DNA from: Methylovulum sp.
GTDB taxonomy: Bacteria > Pseudomonadota > Gammaproteobacteria > Methylococcales > Methylomonadaceae
Assembly (NCBI RefSeq): GCF_028687615.1
Contig: NZ_JAQTZU010000019.1
Span: 1 to 64,000, forward strand
Direction of reading: 5' to 3'
Length of the DNA: 64,000 nucleotides
The position numbers and the translations under genes are program-made. This document shows, in pieces, positions 53,116 through 62,847 of this stretch; position 1 is the first letter of the stretch, and the number at the start of each line of letters is the position of its first letter. The notes below the pieces were generated by a model. That model saw only the letters and a list, made by a program, of their open reading frames with translations. It did not search any database and was not told the origin of the DNA.

Positions 53116-54258
53116 TTAATCCTCCACCCATTGCTGGCGGTAATCCTGATACGTGTAATGCTTGATTTTTTCCAAGCCATTGTCTCCCTGCTTATAAATA
53201 TCCGGTAAATTGTAACCATTAAAACGGCTGGCTTTGACGAGGCTGTAGGCGCCGATATTTTTAAAAACGATTTTATCGCCCAATTGCAAAGCGTGGTTAA
53301 ATCGGTATTCGCCAAATAAATCCCCGGCCAGACAAGTTGAACCTGCCAGTATGGCTTTATAACGGCCATTGGCATCTTGACCGACAATTTCGGGTTGGAA
53401 CTGGTATTCAAACACTTCGGGTTGATGGTTGACCGAGGTGTCGAGTATCGCGATGGTCTTGCCGTCGCTGTCAAACAGGTCAATCACCGTCGCCACCAAG
53501 TGTGCCGTGTTTTCCAGCACCGATTTGCCCGGCTCGATATAAACCTCCAAACCAAACGTGTTTTTCAAGGTTTGCACCTGTTCGATAAAAGGCTGTTGAT
53601 CTTTGATCTGGCAGTACAAATAACCGCCACCTAGGTTCAGCCAGCGCAGTTTGCCTAGTTTATCGCGCAAATACCGCGTCAGTTTTTCCAGCGTTTTTAA
53701 CAGCGGCGTGTAATCCGTACCGGAAAATTGGGTATGGATGTGCAAACCTTGGATAGGGTCGATGCCGGAAGACTGCCACAAGCGGTCAATATCGACACCG
53801 AGTTTTGAATGCGGGCGGCAAGGGTTGTAACGTGCGTCTTCCACGAAAGACAGCTTGGGATTGACGCGCAAGCCCACAGAAGTTTGTGCTGCGATGCCTG
53901 AAGCAAAACGTTGGTGCTGTGACAGTGAATTAAAACTGATATGCGTACATAACTCCGCTAATTCCGCCAATTCGTTAGGTCTGATGCCGGGTGTGGTCAA
54001 ATGCAGGCTGCCCGCCTTTGATAAAACTTCATCAGCGAGTTTGGCTTCGAACAAGGAGCTGACCGAAAAACCATCAATAAAAGGTTTCGCCAACTTCAGT
54101 ACCTGGGTAAATGGTAAGGATTTGATCGAATACAAAACCTTGCAAGCGCTCTGTTGGCGCAATGCAGCCAGAGATTGTAAGTTGGCGAGGAGCTGGGCTT
54201 CATCCAATACAAAAGCGGGTGTCGCAATATCGGACTGGGTGAGGGTGGAAATATCCAT
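53116..54258 (-). CDS. nspC: Carboxynorspermidine decarboxylase
   Basis: A 380-residue PLP enzyme of the alanine-racemase fold, decarboxylating carboxynorspermidine or carboxyspermidine in the alternative polyamine route. Seen: the PLP lysine in VLYSIKSLPF (K46), HIHTQFSGTDY, the phosphate loop LNLGGGYLY, EPGKSVL, SVNHQPEVFEYQFQPEI and GSTCLAGDLFGEY with the active-site Cys. The usual partner (carboxynorspermidine dehydrogenase) is not adjacent. Start ATG 54258. Confidence 0.93.
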   Translation of the reverse strand: MDISTLTQSDIATPAFVLDEAQLLANLQSLAALRQQSACKVLYSIKSLPFTQVLKLAKPFIDGFSVSSLFEAKLADEVLSKAGSLHLTTPGIRPNELAELAELCTHISFNSLSQHQRFASGIAAQTSVGLRVNPKLSFVEDARYNPCRPHSKLGVDIDRLWQSSGIDPIQGLHIHTQFSGTDYTPLLKTLEKLTRYLRDKLGKLRWLNLGGGYLYCQIKDQQPFIEQVQTLKNTFGLEVYIEPGKSVLENTAHLVATVIDLFDSDGKTIAILDTSVNHQPEVFEYQFQPEIVGQDANGRYKAILAGSTCLAGDLFGEYRFNHALQLGDKIVFKNIGAYSLVKASRFNGYNLPDIYKQGDNGLEKIKHYTYQDYRQQWVED

Positions 54259-54442
54259 CGCCTATCCTGTAAAAAAGTGGATCGTGAAATGTTATTTTAA
54301 CGGATGTTGGGTTTTAATATGGTTTCGTCATTACTTGATTTTTCAGGTATCCATAAACCAAGATGCTAGGCGTTATTTCTAATGCTTGTTACCCTGATTC
54401 ATGACAAAATACGCGCCATTTTACCCTCCCACTTGAGACGTT

Positions 54443-55378
54443 ATGAGAATTGCCATTTTATCGCGTAACCCTAAACTGTATTCAACGACTCGATTGGTTG
54501 AAGCTGCCGAAGCACGCGGACATCAGGTCAGGGTGTTGGACGTTTTGCGTTGTTATATGAATATCACCTCGCACAACCCCTCCATCCATTATCGGGGCGA
54601 AGACTTGACCGACTTTGATGCCGTCATACCTCGGATCGGCGCGTCGGTCACTTTTTACGGTACGGCGGTGTTGCGGCAATTTGAAATGATGAATGTCATG
54701 CCCTTGAACGAATCGGTCGCCATTTCCCGCTCCCGCGACAAACTGCGCTCCACCCAACTGCTCGCCAGAAAAGGCATAGGCTTGCCTGTCACCGGTTTTG
54801 CCAACAATCCTGATGATATTGCTGATTTGATAGACCAGGTGGGCGGTGCGCCGCTGGTCATCAAATTGCTCGAAGGCACCCAAGGCATAGGGGTGGTGCT
54901 GGCGGAAACCCATAACGCCGCAGAAAGCGTGATCCAGGCGTTTATGGGTTTGAAAGCCAATATCATGGTGCAGGAATTTATCAAAGAGGCGGGCGGCAGT
55001 GACTTGCGCTGTTTTGTGGTGGGTGACAAAGTGGTCGCCGCGATGAAACGCCAAGGTGCCGAAGGCGAATTCCGCTCCAATTTGCACCGTGGTGGTTCCG
55101 CTTCACTGGTGCGCCTAACCCCCGAAGAACGCTCCACTGCGATACGCGCCGCCAGAATTATGGGCTTGAATGTCTGTGGCGTCGATATGCTGCGCTCAAA
55201 CCACGGCCCCGTCATCATGGAAGTCAATTCTTCACCCGGTCTTAAAGGCATAGAAGCCGCCAGTGAAAAAGACATCGCCGACTTGATCATCCAGTTTATC
55301 GAAAAACGCTTTGAATCGTTGGAAACACCCAAAGATAAATCCCCCAAAGCCAGGGCCAGGACTCGTGGCAAGGGATAG
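54443..55378 (+). CDS. rimK: Ribosomal protein S6--L-glutamate ligase RimK
   Basis: A 311-residue ATP-grasp ligase that adds glutamates to the C-terminus of ribosomal protein S6. It begins [20 protein letters not shown] and has the ATP-grasp segments [39 protein letters not shown] and [14 protein letters not shown] Lys/Arg-rich tail ends the protein ([15 protein letters not shown]). Monocistronic. Confidence 0.94.
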   Translation: MRIAILSRNPKLYSTTRLVEAAEARGHQVRVLDVLRCYMNITSHNPSIHYRGEDLTDFDAVIPRIGASVTFYGTAVLRQFEMMNVMPLNESVAISRSRDKLRSTQLLARKGIGLPVTGFANNPDDIADLIDQVGGAPLVIKLLEGTQGIGVVLAETHNAAESVIQAFMGLKANIMVQEFIKEAGGSDLRCFVVGDKVVAAMKRQGAEGEFRSNLHRGGSASLVRLTPEERSTAIRAARIMGLNVCGVDMLRSNHGPVIMEVNSSPGLKGIEAASEKDIADLIIQFIEKRFESLETPKDKSPKARARTRGKG

Positions 55379-55454
55379 ATTGGCTTCAATAATGCATTAT
55401 TAACGCATTAGGTTTTCTGGAATCATCATGAATTCAAACCCTCATCTATGGCAT

Positions 55455-55656
55455 AAGCGTGTAGATACTTATGATTGATGGGGGCGGCCTGCACATAATC
55501 GTATTCTGCCAGAAAGTCCGCATAGAATTCCGTATAAACCTAAGATAGGTTACGAAAGCGTGTAGATACTTATGATTGATGGGGGCGGCCTGCACATAAT
55601 CGTATTCTGCCAGAAAGTCCGCATAGAATTCCGTATAAACCTAAGATAGGTTACGA
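55455..55656. repeat. Perfect 2 x 101-bp tandem repeat
   Basis: The units 55455-55555 and 55556-55656 appear identical base for base. Each holds GTAGATACTTATGATTGATG, a G5 run and, near its end, the perfect small hairpin AACCTA-AGA-TAGGTT. No coding frame is evident. It lies between rimK and the PEP-CTERM promoter. Confidence 0.9.
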
Positions 55657-55762
55657 ATGTTGTTTAAAGTCCGCTGATGAAGTGTCAATTTTGTTTACAC
55701 ACTGGTGGTGGGCTTTAAATACATGATGTAAAAAAATCTCTAATAACAATAAGTTGTTTTTT

Positions 55763-55778
55763 TGGCATGTAGTTTGCT
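55763..55778 (+). promoter_or_regulatory. Sigma54-type (-24/-12) promoter of the PEP-CTERM gene
   Basis: TGGCATG-TAGT-TTGCT matches the sigma54 consensus TGGCAYG-N4-TTGCW with GG and GC exactly ten bases apart. It is 64 bases ahead of the ATG. PEP-CTERM genes are known RpoN/PrsR targets in several genera. Confidence 0.8.
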
Positions 55779-55842
55779 TATTTTATTTGGGATAATTCCT
55801 TTCCATAATAAAACGTCTATTTCTTAAAATGAGGATAAAAAA

Positions 55843-56544
55843 ATGAACAAATTTAAAACATTATCAAGCGGCCTTTTGTTAGCCGCCGTCCTGGGCTTAA
55901 GCAATCAGGCCCAGGCGTTAGTTATTGATACTTTTGACACAACGCCAATGTCTGTGTCGGGTACCGTCCCTGCAACAAGTGGACAGACAATTGCCCCTGA
56001 AGCCATCCAAGGTTATCGTCAGCTTGATATTGTCAGCACTAACGGCAATGTCGTTATTAATACAAATACAACGCCAACTTTTGGCGCTCTGTCAGTCAGT
56101 AATGCCGCTGATGTGATTTCACAAACTTCCGTGCTGTGGAATGGTAACAACACTGGTTTGTTTGGCGGTGTAGATTTAACTGACGGTGGTGCATCTACAG
56201 CTTTGTTGTTGGCGATTACTTCGATTGACCAAGGTAATGTGACAATTACTTTTAAGGTAAGAGAAAAAACTAGTGCGGGTGGCGAGACAGCAACTCTGGC
56301 ATTAACTGGCTTGGGCGTAGGTACACAAAGCTTTTTGTTCTCTTCATTTGCTAACTTCGCAGCTGTTGATTTTACTCAAGTGAATAAAATCGAGATGATT
56401 ATTGACGCCGGTAGTGCATCTGATTTGACATTGGATATGGTTGAAACCAATCAAGATATCAACTTGCCAGAGCCTTCCAGTTTAGTGCTGATGGGTCTTG
56501 GTTTGGCTGGTTTGTCTTTTTTGCGTAAAAGAAAAGCGGCTTAA
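55843..56544 (+). CDS. PEP-CTERM sorting-domain protein
   Basis: A 233-residue exported protein. A signal peptide (LSSGLLLAAVLGLSNQAQA) precedes a beta-rich, Ser/Thr/Asn-rich mature part with no catalytic motif. The C-terminus is a textbook exosortase target: LPEPSSLVLMGLGLAGLSF followed by LRKRKAA. Exosortase would cut at the PEP box, and such proteins usually end up in the exopolysaccharide matrix. No exosortase gene is in the window. A strong terminator follows, so it is a single-gene unit under the sigma54-type promoter. Confidence 0.93.
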   Translation: MNKFKTLSSGLLLAAVLGLSNQAQALVIDTFDTTPMSVSGTVPATSGQTIAPEAIQGYRQLDIVSTNGNVVINTNTTPTFGALSVSNAADVISQTSVLWNGNNTGLFGGVDLTDGGASTALLLAITSIDQGNVTITFKVREKTSAGGETATLALTGLGVGTQSFLFSSFANFAAVDFTQVNKIEMIIDAGSASDLTLDMVETNQDINLPEPSSLVLMGLGLAGLSFLRKRKAA

Positions 56545-56576
56545 TTGATTTTCCGGTTTCACTTGCTGTAACAAAA

Positions 56577-56601
56577 AGCCGCTCACTGAGCGGCTTTTTT
56601 G
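56577..56601 (+). terminator. Rho-independent terminator of the PEP-CTERM gene
   Basis: AGCCGCTC-ACT-GAGCGGCT followed by six T, 33 bases after the stop codon. Confidence 0.9.
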
Positions 56602-56781
56602 TTTTCAAGATTTCGTATAGTTCCCACGTTCTGGCGTATTCTCTGAGGCATAAATGGGAATGCGTAGGCTGGGATGACGTAAGGAATCCCAGCATTTTGT
56701 GTCCTCATTGCCGGGATTACGCTATCGCTTCATCATAGCCTACAAACTATTCGCTGCATTAGGTTGGCGACTTGCCTCAAT

Positions 56782-56812
56782 AAAAAAGCCGCTTTATAAA
56801 AGCGGCTTTTTT
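56782..56812. terminator. Second, symmetric terminator hairpin
   Basis: AAAAAAGCCGCTTT and AAAGCGGCTTTTTT form a symmetric hairpin with A- and T-runs, usable on both strands. It shares the GCCGCT stem with the terminator at 56577. The gap 56602-56781 holds no recognised gene. Confidence 0.75.
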
Positions 56813-56884
56813 GTTTTGATGATTTTCGTGCACTGGTTACTTGCCCATTAAATGTTGTCAACGAATCTGACAGTTATTTGATAA

Positions 56885-56917
56885 GAAAAAAGGCGTACAA
56901 AAGGATCTTGTACGCCT
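56885..56917 (-). terminator. Terminator of the 5'-nucleotidase gene
   Basis: On the minus strand, GGCGTACAA / TTGTACGCC is followed by TTTTTTCTTAT, about 25 bases beyond the stop. Confidence 0.85.
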
Positions 56918-56941
56918 AATGTCAAGCGGGCAGGATGTTGC

Positions 56942-58684
56942 TTATGGCAACAATTGGATACGGTCTAAAGCACCAGGGGATACCGGGCCGGTCTGTGCTT
57001 TGAAGTAAGCTTCCAAGGCATCAATGTCTTGTGCGCCACCTAATGGGTTGGTGCCTTTGACAAGGGCGAAGAATTTATCGCCGCCTGTGGCTAGGAAGTT
57101 GTTCACGGTCACACGGTAGCTGGCTGTTGGATCAACAACCACGCCGTTAAGCGTGATGCTGGCAGGGTCGATTTTATCGCAAGCCGGGCCGGTACCGCTC
57201 CATGAGTAGTTAAAGCCTGCAGATGTTGACAGTATGCGGTTGAAGGTTTGGCCATTTGGACAGCCGACAAATTGTTGTTCCAATACTTCTTCAATTTGTG
57301 TGCCAGTCAAGGTCATGGTGACTAAGCTGTTACCGAAAGGTTGCACGGTAAATGCTTCGCTGTAAGTCACGTTGCCGTCACCTTCGCCAGCAGGGCTGGA
57401 GGCAAAAGTCATATCGGCGCGGATACCACCTGGATTCATGAAGGCGATTTTTGCCGCGCCTAATTTGGCGGGCGCAGTTGCCAGCAGTTGTGAATCGGCA
57501 ATGACATCGCCCATGGTTGATTCACCGGCAGGATTTGCGGTTTTTGACAAAGTTTCGGTAATGCTACCTATTACGCGGTTAGCAATCGGTGTCACCAGGG
57601 TTTTGTAGTTATCGACAATTTGTTTAATGCCGGCATCAGGGGTGATAGTTGCGTTGTTTCTGTCCACGGCAACGTTGGTGGCAGTGACGTTTGCGACTTT
57701 ACCTGTGACTGCGCTCAGGGTCATGTCCACTTCGGTCAAGACGCGGCTTTGGCTATTGGCACTGGTCACCGGGATCAAGTGGGTGCCATTTTGCGTGGCG
57801 ATCATGCAGTTGTAAGCTTGGTGGGTGTGGCCGGAAATGACCAGGTTGACGCGGTCAGAAAGGCCGTTGACAATTTTTTTGATGGACGAACCGTCAAGGT
57901 TGCCGTCGCAAGAATTGATCGTGGCAACCGATTGTGAAACAGGGATTGTGCCTCCTTGATGGATCAGGACCACAATCGCTTTGACGCCTTGGGCATGTAA
58001 TTGGGGGACCAGCCTGTTGATGATGCGTACTTCGTCTTTAAAGCTCAAGCCCGCTACGCCGCTAGGGGTCACGATGGTAGGGGTTTCTTTTAAAGTCAAA
58101 CCGATGAAGCCAACTTTAACGCCTTCATATTGTTTGATGGTATAAGCTGGGAATAAGGTTGTGCCTGATTTTCTATCGATTACGTTCGCCGCTAAAAACT
58201 GGAATTTCGCCCCTTCAAAAGGTACGGGTGTGCCAACCGCCGCACCTTGGCAACTATTGACATCGCTTGGATGGCAGCCGCCGTTTTGCATACGCAACAG
58301 TTCATTTTTGCCTTCGTCGAACTCATGGTTGCCGACCGCATTAATTTCTAGGCCGGCGCGGTTCATTGTTTCGATAGTGCCTTCATCGTGGAACAAGGCG
58401 GAAATTAAAGGGGTCGCACCGATAAGGTCGCCAGCAGAGACGATGGTTGTATTAGGGTTTTTGCTTTTAATGTCGGCAAAATAACCGGCTAACCAGTCGA
58501 TACCGCCAACGGGTACGGTGGCAGTGGCATCTGTTGGTAAGTTGCGGAACAAGCCTGGGGATTCTAATTGGCCATGGAAGTCGTTGATCGCGACGATTTT
58601 GACATTAACGGTTTTAGCCGCAATAGCCGCACCTGAGAATGCAAAAGATAAGGCAACGGCAAGGGAAATTTTTTTTAACTGCAT
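56942..58684 (-). CDS. Secreted 5'-nucleotidase/2',3'-cyclic phosphodiesterase family protein
   Basis: A 580-residue periplasmic or extracellular metallophosphoesterase with signal peptide 1-23 (ISLAVALSFAFSGAAIAA). The two-metal core is complete: NDFHGQ, SAGDLIGATP, AVGNHEFDEG, LIHQGG and ISGHTHQAYN. The C-terminal UshA-like substrate domain has FMNPGGIRADM, FTVQPFGNSLV and YRVTVNNFLATGGD. It releases phosphate and nucleosides from external nucleotides. A direct repeat TGTGAAATT x2 at an 11-bp period (58820-58839) lies upstream and might be an operator. Confidence 0.93.
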   Translation of the reverse strand: MQLKKISLAVALSFAFSGAAIAAKTVNVKIVAINDFHGQLESPGLFRNLPTDATATVPVGGIDWLAGYFADIKSKNPNTTIVSAGDLIGATPLISALFHDEGTIETMNRAGLEINAVGNHEFDEGKNELLRMQNGGCHPSDVNSCQGAAVGTPVPFEGAKFQFLAANVIDRKSGTTLFPAYTIKQYEGVKVGFIGLTLKETPTIVTPSGVAGLSFKDEVRIINRLVPQLHAQGVKAIVVLIHQGGTIPVSQSVATINSCDGNLDGSSIKKIVNGLSDRVNLVISGHTHQAYNCMIATQNGTHLIPVTSANSQSRVLTEVDMTLSAVTGKVANVTATNVAVDRNNATITPDAGIKQIVDNYKTLVTPIANRVIGSITETLSKTANPAGESTMGDVIADSQLLATAPAKLGAAKIAFMNPGGIRADMTFASSPAGEGDGNVTYSEAFTVQPFGNSLVTMTLTGTQIEEVLEQQFVGCPNGQTFNRILSTSAGFNYSWSGTGPACDKIDPASITLNGVVVDPTASYRVTVNNFLATGGDKFFALVKGTNPLGGAQDIDALEAYFKAQTGPVSPGALDRIQLLP

Positions 58685-59021
58685 AGTGTGACCTTCTAGT
58701 GTAAGTTAAACAAATGATCGGTGGCAGCCAAACCAACAAAGTGCCATGTTTCTGCCGCCAATGTATCCGCTGCAAGTCTGTGCAGATTGCTAGCGAATCT
58801 TCTCAGGATAATCTTGTTGTGTGAAATTACTGTGAAATTGTTCACTTTATAAACTATAGCTAAATGAAGTTTGTCATAGCTCATTGCTTTGTTTTAAGTA
58901 AGCACTGGATATTTTCTGGAAACCCTAACTTCGGTTTTTGTTTTGCCGGCCATTTTCACCGCACACTCTGGTGTGAATCAGTTATAATCCGTCAATTTTG
59001 GGTAAAGCAGTCAATCACGGC
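58685..59021. other. Divergent promoter region, 5'-nucleotidase / prfC
   Basis: Contains the 11-bp direct repeat TGTGAAATTAC TGTGAAATTG (58820-58840) and, for prfC, a TATAAT box at 58983-58988 just after the small palindrome CACACTCTGGTGTG (58962-58975). No gene seen. Confidence 0.45.
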
Positions 59022-60602
59022 ATGTCAGAAAATCTTTCAGAACTTAAACGGCGTCGCACCTTCGCGATTATTTCCCACCCTGACGCGGGCAAAACCACGA
59101 TTACTGAAAAACTGTTGTTGTTTGGTGGCGCGATTCAGTTGGCAGGTTCGGTAAAGGGGCGCAAAGCGGCACGCCATGCCACGTCGGATTGGATGGAAAT
59201 GGAAAAGGAGCGAGGCATTTCCGTGACCACATCGGTCATGCAGTTTGAACATAAAGATGCCATCATCAATTTGCTCGACACGCCGGGCCACGAGGATTTT
59301 TCCGAAGATACTTACCGGACTTTGACTGCCGTGGATTCCGCGTTGATGGTCATCGACGTGGCGAAAGGCGTTGAAGAACGCACCATCAATTTGATGGAAG
59401 TCTGCCGTCTACGTACCACGCCGATTTTAACTTTCATCAACAAGCTCGACCGTGAAGGCCGCGAACCGATAGAATTGCTGGACGAAGTCGAAAATGTCCT
59501 GAAAATCCAATGTGCACCGATCACCTGGCCTATCGGCATGGGCAAACGCTTCAAAGGTGTTTATCATTTATATAAGGATGAAATCCATCTGTTCAGTGCC
59601 CAGCATGGCGGCAAAATTGCCGAAGCGGAAGTCATTAAAGGCCTGCATAACCCTAAATTGGACGAATTGCTAGACGATCAGGCCGCAGAATTGCGTGACG
59701 AAATTAATTTGGTCAAAGGCGCGAGCCATGAGTTTGATTTGGATGCGTATTTGTCTGGAAAACTGAGTCCGGTGTTTTTCGGCTCGGCGATCAACAATTT
59801 CGGGATACTGGAATTGCTCGATGCGTTTGCCGAATATGCGCCGTCACCGAGGCCGCGTGAAGCCGAGCAACGCACAGTGCTGCCGGAAGAGGACAAATTC
59901 ACGGGCTTCGTGTTTAAAGTCCAGGCCAATATGGATCCGGCACACCGTGACCGCATCGCGTTTTTGCGCGTTTGTTCCGGCAAATTCGACAAGGGTATGA
60001 AAATCCACCATGTCCGTTTGGGTAAAGCGGTGCAGGTTTCCAACGCGCTGACTTTCCAGGCCGATTCGCGCAAGGCGGTGGAAGAGGCGTATCCCGGCGA
60101 TATTATTGGCCTGCATAACCACGGCACTATCCAAGTTGGTGATACTTTTACCCAAGGCGAAACCTTAAAATATGGCGGCATTCCGTATTTCGCGCCGGAA
60201 CTGTTCCGCCGTGTCGTGCTCAAAGACCCGTTGCGTGCCAAAGCCCTGCAAAAAGGCCTGGTGCAATTGACTGAAGAAGGGGCGACGCAGTTGTTCCGGC
60301 CTTTGAAAAATAACGACTTGATTTTGGGTGCAGTGGGCGTGTTGCAGTTTGATGTCACCGCGTTCCGTTTGAAAGCGGAGTACAATGTTGAATGCGTGTA
60401 CGATGCCATCCCCATTTCGACGGTGCGTTGGGTCAGTTCGGACAAACCCGCCAAATTGGAAGAGTTCAAGAAAAAAGTCTTTGAAAACCTTGCCGAAGAT
60501 GGCGGTGGCTACTTGGTGTATGTGGCGAACAGCCGCGTCAATTTGCAACTGACCGAAGAACGTTGGCCGGATATTAAGTTTAGTGCGACCCGGGAGTTGT
60601 AA
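59022..60602 (+). CDS. prfC: Peptide chain release factor 3
   Basis: A 526-residue translational GTPase that frees RF1/RF2 from the ribosome. The G domain shows SHPDAGKTT (18-26), the switch I region [28 protein letters not shown] and NKLDREGR, followed by the RF3-specific domains ([39 protein letters not shown]). ATG 59022 ([14 protein letters not shown]) is chosen by family alignment although its ribosome site is weak; an upstream start at 58998 is less likely. Confidence 0.96.
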   Translation: MSENLSELKRRRTFAIISHPDAGKTTITEKLLLFGGAIQLAGSVKGRKAARHATSDWMEMEKERGISVTTSVMQFEHKDAIINLLDTPGHEDFSEDTYRTLTAVDSALMVIDVAKGVEERTINLMEVCRLRTTPILTFINKLDREGREPIELLDEVENVLKIQCAPITWPIGMGKRFKGVYHLYKDEIHLFSAQHGGKIAEAEVIKGLHNPKLDELLDDQAAELRDEINLVKGASHEFDLDAYLSGKLSPVFFGSAINNFGILELLDAFAEYAPSPRPREAEQRTVLPEEDKFTGFVFKVQANMDPAHRDRIAFLRVCSGKFDKGMKIHHVRLGKAVQVSNALTFQADSRKAVEEAYPGDIIGLHNHGTIQVGDTFTQGETLKYGGIPYFAPELFRRVVLKDPLRAKALQKGLVQLTEEGATQLFRPLKNNDLILGAVGVLQFDVTAFRLKAEYNVECVYDAIPISTVRWVSSDKPAKLEEFKKKVFENLAEDGGGYLVYVANSRVNLQLTEERWPDIKFSATREL

Positions 60603-60610
60603 ATCGCCTG

Positions 60611-60729
60611 TATACTCTACATGGTCAAGTTTTCGTTTTTTATTGGGAGTAGCGCGGGCATCCCGCCCCGCCAGTTGCGGTCAAGATGACCGCGCTCCAA
60701 AAACCGAAAACTTGACCGATTGAAGTCTA
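60611..60729. repeat. MITE-like element, family B copy 3
   Basis: The left arm TATACTCTACATGGTCAAGT and the right-arm complement TAGACTTCAATCGGTCAAGT both continue into TTTTCG.TTTTT, as in the other family-B copies. The core has GGAGTAGCGCGG...CCGCGCTCC-type pairing and a GGTCA/TGACC hairpin. It starts nine bases after the prfC stop. Confidence 0.75.
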
Positions 60730-60790
60730 TTCCGCATTCCCTAAGCAAAAAACCTTACGGAACGGATTGAAAACCTGTTTTGGTCAATTT

Positions 60791-60819
60791 CAAGGCTGTC
60801 AAATTTTGTGACAGCCTTG
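60791..60819. terminator. Hairpin between prfC and moxR
   Basis: CAAGGCTGTCA / TGACAGCCTTG, an 11-bp perfect stem followed by AAAAAT. Probably a transcript end or leader hairpin ahead of moxR. Confidence 0.5.
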
Positions 60820-60918
60820 AAAAATGCGAAAATGCCCAGATAAAGGCATCGTGTAAAAATTAGAACCTAAACAATCACGTCAGCTATCACTAAGTTTTCT
60901 AAATCCACCCCCATACCC

Positions 60919-61902
60919 ATGTCTGAACAAAACAACGATGCACAAACCGCTTTAAGCCAATTAAAAGAATTTATTAACCGGCAAGTGATCGGTCAAGACG
61001 TGCTGGTTGAGCGGATGTTGATCGGTCTGCTGGCGGACGGGCATATTCTTGTCGAAGGTGCACCTGGCCTTGCCAAAACCCGTGCGATCAATGTCCTCAG
61101 CAAAGGCATACAAGGTGATTTTCATCGTGTGCAATTCACACCTGACTTATTGCCCGCCGATTTGACCGGCACCGAAATTTACCGCCCCCAGCTCGGCACG
61201 TTTGAATTCCAAAAAGGCCCGCTGTTCCATAACCTGATTCTTGCCGATGAAATTAACCGCGCACCGGCCAAGGTTCAAGCGGCCTTGCTGGAAGCGATGG
61301 CGGAGCGGCAAATTACCGTGGGGCAGGCGACTTATCCTTTGCCCGGCCTGTTCATGGTGATGGCGACTCAAAACCCCATTGAGCAAGAAGGCACTTATCC
61401 GTTGCCGGAAGCGCAACTCGACCGTTTTTTGCTGCATATTAAGGTTGATTATCCCAGTGCCGAACATGAAAAAACCATCTTGCATTTGGTCAGGGCCGAA
61501 GCGCGGCAAGCCACCGTATCAATGACGAAACCGTTCCAGCCCATCAGCCAGGCCACTTTGTTTGAAGCCAGGAATGCCGTGCTGGACATCCACATGGCGG
61601 AGAGTTTGGAGGCGTATTTATTGCAAATTATCCTGGCTACGCGTAAGCCAAAAGCGTATGGCGATGATTTGGCGGGTTGGTTGCAATACGGTGCCAGCCC
61701 GCGTGCCAGTATCGCGTTGGATCGTTGTGCACGGGCCAAAGCATGGTTGTCGGAACGCGATTTTGTCGCCCCCGAAGACATCCAGGAAATGGCTTTTGAT
61801 GTGTTGCGCCATCGTCTGATCTTGTCTTATGAAGCGGAAGCCGAAGGTATAACGACCGACTATTTCATCAAAGAACTGATTGCCAGAATCGCAGTGCCTT
61901 GA
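60919..61902 (+). CDS. MoxR-family AAA+ ATPase
   Basis: A 327-residue AAA+ ATPase. Walker A is VEGAPGLAKT (about 45-54) and Walker B is LILADEINRAPAK (about 106-118), with sensor-1 MATQNPIEQEGTYPLPEAQL and the lid domain containing GASPRASIAL. MoxR proteins act as chaperone-like ATPases with VWA-domain partners. The following genes (DUF58, DUF4381, VWA) form the usual MoxR/Bat cluster and overlap or abut it. Confidence 0.93.
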   Translation: MSEQNNDAQTALSQLKEFINRQVIGQDVLVERMLIGLLADGHILVEGAPGLAKTRAINVLSKGIQGDFHRVQFTPDLLPADLTGTEIYRPQLGTFEFQKGPLFHNLILADEINRAPAKVQAALLEAMAERQITVGQATYPLPGLFMVMATQNPIEQEGTYPLPEAQLDRFLLHIKVDYPSAEHEKTILHLVRAEARQATVSMTKPFQPISQATLFEARNAVLDIHMAESLEAYLLQIILATRKPKAYGDDLAGWLQYGASPRASIALDRCARAKAWLSERDFVAPEDIQEMAFDVLRHRLILSYEAEAEGITTDYFIKELIARIAVP

Positions 61903-62822
61903 TGTTGTCCAGAAAAGTTCCTGTAAGCCCTGATTCCAGGGTCTCTGTTTCCTTAGCCAACCTGATTGACCTGGCGAGCTATGCGGTGCGTATCAAACTG
62001 CATAATCCGCAGTTCCGGGCACGGCAAAGCGGCGGTTATGTATCGCGTTTCAAGGGGCGCGGCATGGAGTTCGAAGAAGCCCGGATTTATCAGGCGGGTG
62101 ATGATATTCGCAGTATCGACTGGCGGGTGACGGCGCGGACGGGTACGGCGCATACCAAAATTTTTCGTGAAGAGCGCGAAAGGCCCGTGTTCATTTCCGT
62201 TGACAACCGTGTCGCGATGCACTTTGCCACCCGAGGCGTTTTCAAATCAGTGTTGGCGGCTAAGCTTGCGGGTTTGCTGGCTTGGACGGCACAGGGCCAA
62301 GGCGACCGTATCGGCGGACAATTATTTTCCGAGCAATTTTGCCGCGAGTTAAAACCGCAAAACGGCAGGCAAGCCGTGTTGCGGTTTTTGGATTTATTGG
62401 TTAAAGGTGAGGGTGGGCAAAAGGATGGCAACGCCAGTGCGCAAAGCTTTTCCTTGGAACATGTCTTGGCCAGGCTGGCTCATCACACCCGTCCCGGCAG
62501 TTTGGTGTATGTCATCAGCGATTTTCGCGGCATCAACGCGCAAGCCGAAATCCATCTCGCAAAACTGGCCGAGCATTGTGACGTGGTGCTGGTTTTTGTT
62601 TATGACGCCCTGGAAAAGCATTTGCCCGCGCATAAAGGCCGTTACCGGTTTATCGATCAAGACCGCGAAGTCATCATTGATAGTGCCGACGGGCCGCGTT
62701 TGCTTGCCTATCATCAACATTTTGCAGGCCGACAACAACGCCTGGAGCAACTGGCAAAGAAACGGGGATTGGTGTTGATACAATCCAGCACGACGGAAGA
62801 TCCCCTGCAATGCTTAAGATGA
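61902..62822 (+). CDS. DUF58-domain protein
   Basis: A 306-residue protein with the DUF58 signature RGMEFEEARIYQAGDDIRSI followed by DWRVTARTGTAHTKIFREER, and a degenerate VWA-like fold (PVFISVDNRVAMHFATRG; SLVYVISDFRGI). The ATG at 61902 shares its A with the moxR stop TGA. It is a MoxR partner; its exact role is unknown. Confidence 0.88.
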   Translation: MLSRKVPVSPDSRVSVSLANLIDLASYAVRIKLHNPQFRARQSGGYVSRFKGRGMEFEEARIYQAGDDIRSIDWRVTARTGTAHTKIFREERERPVFISVDNRVAMHFATRGVFKSVLAAKLAGLLAWTAQGQGDRIGGQLFSEQFCRELKPQNGRQAVLRFLDLLVKGEGGQKDGNASAQSFSLEHVLARLAHHTRPGSLVYVISDFRGINAQAEIHLAKLAEHCDVVLVFVYDALEKHLPAHKGRYRFIDQDREVIIDSADGPRLLAYHQHFAGRQQRLEQLAKKRGLVLIQSSTTEDPLQCLR

Positions 62823-62847
62823 AAAAAGCTTTCCAACAAAACGAATC

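Noticed and set aside
54443-55378. Glutathione synthetase (gshB)
   Set aside because: The ATP-grasp motifs and N-terminus ([15 protein letters not shown]) fit RimK, and the basic tail and length agree.
55455-55656. CRISPR array
   Set aside because: Only two directly abutting 101-bp units with no spacers; this is a tandem duplication.
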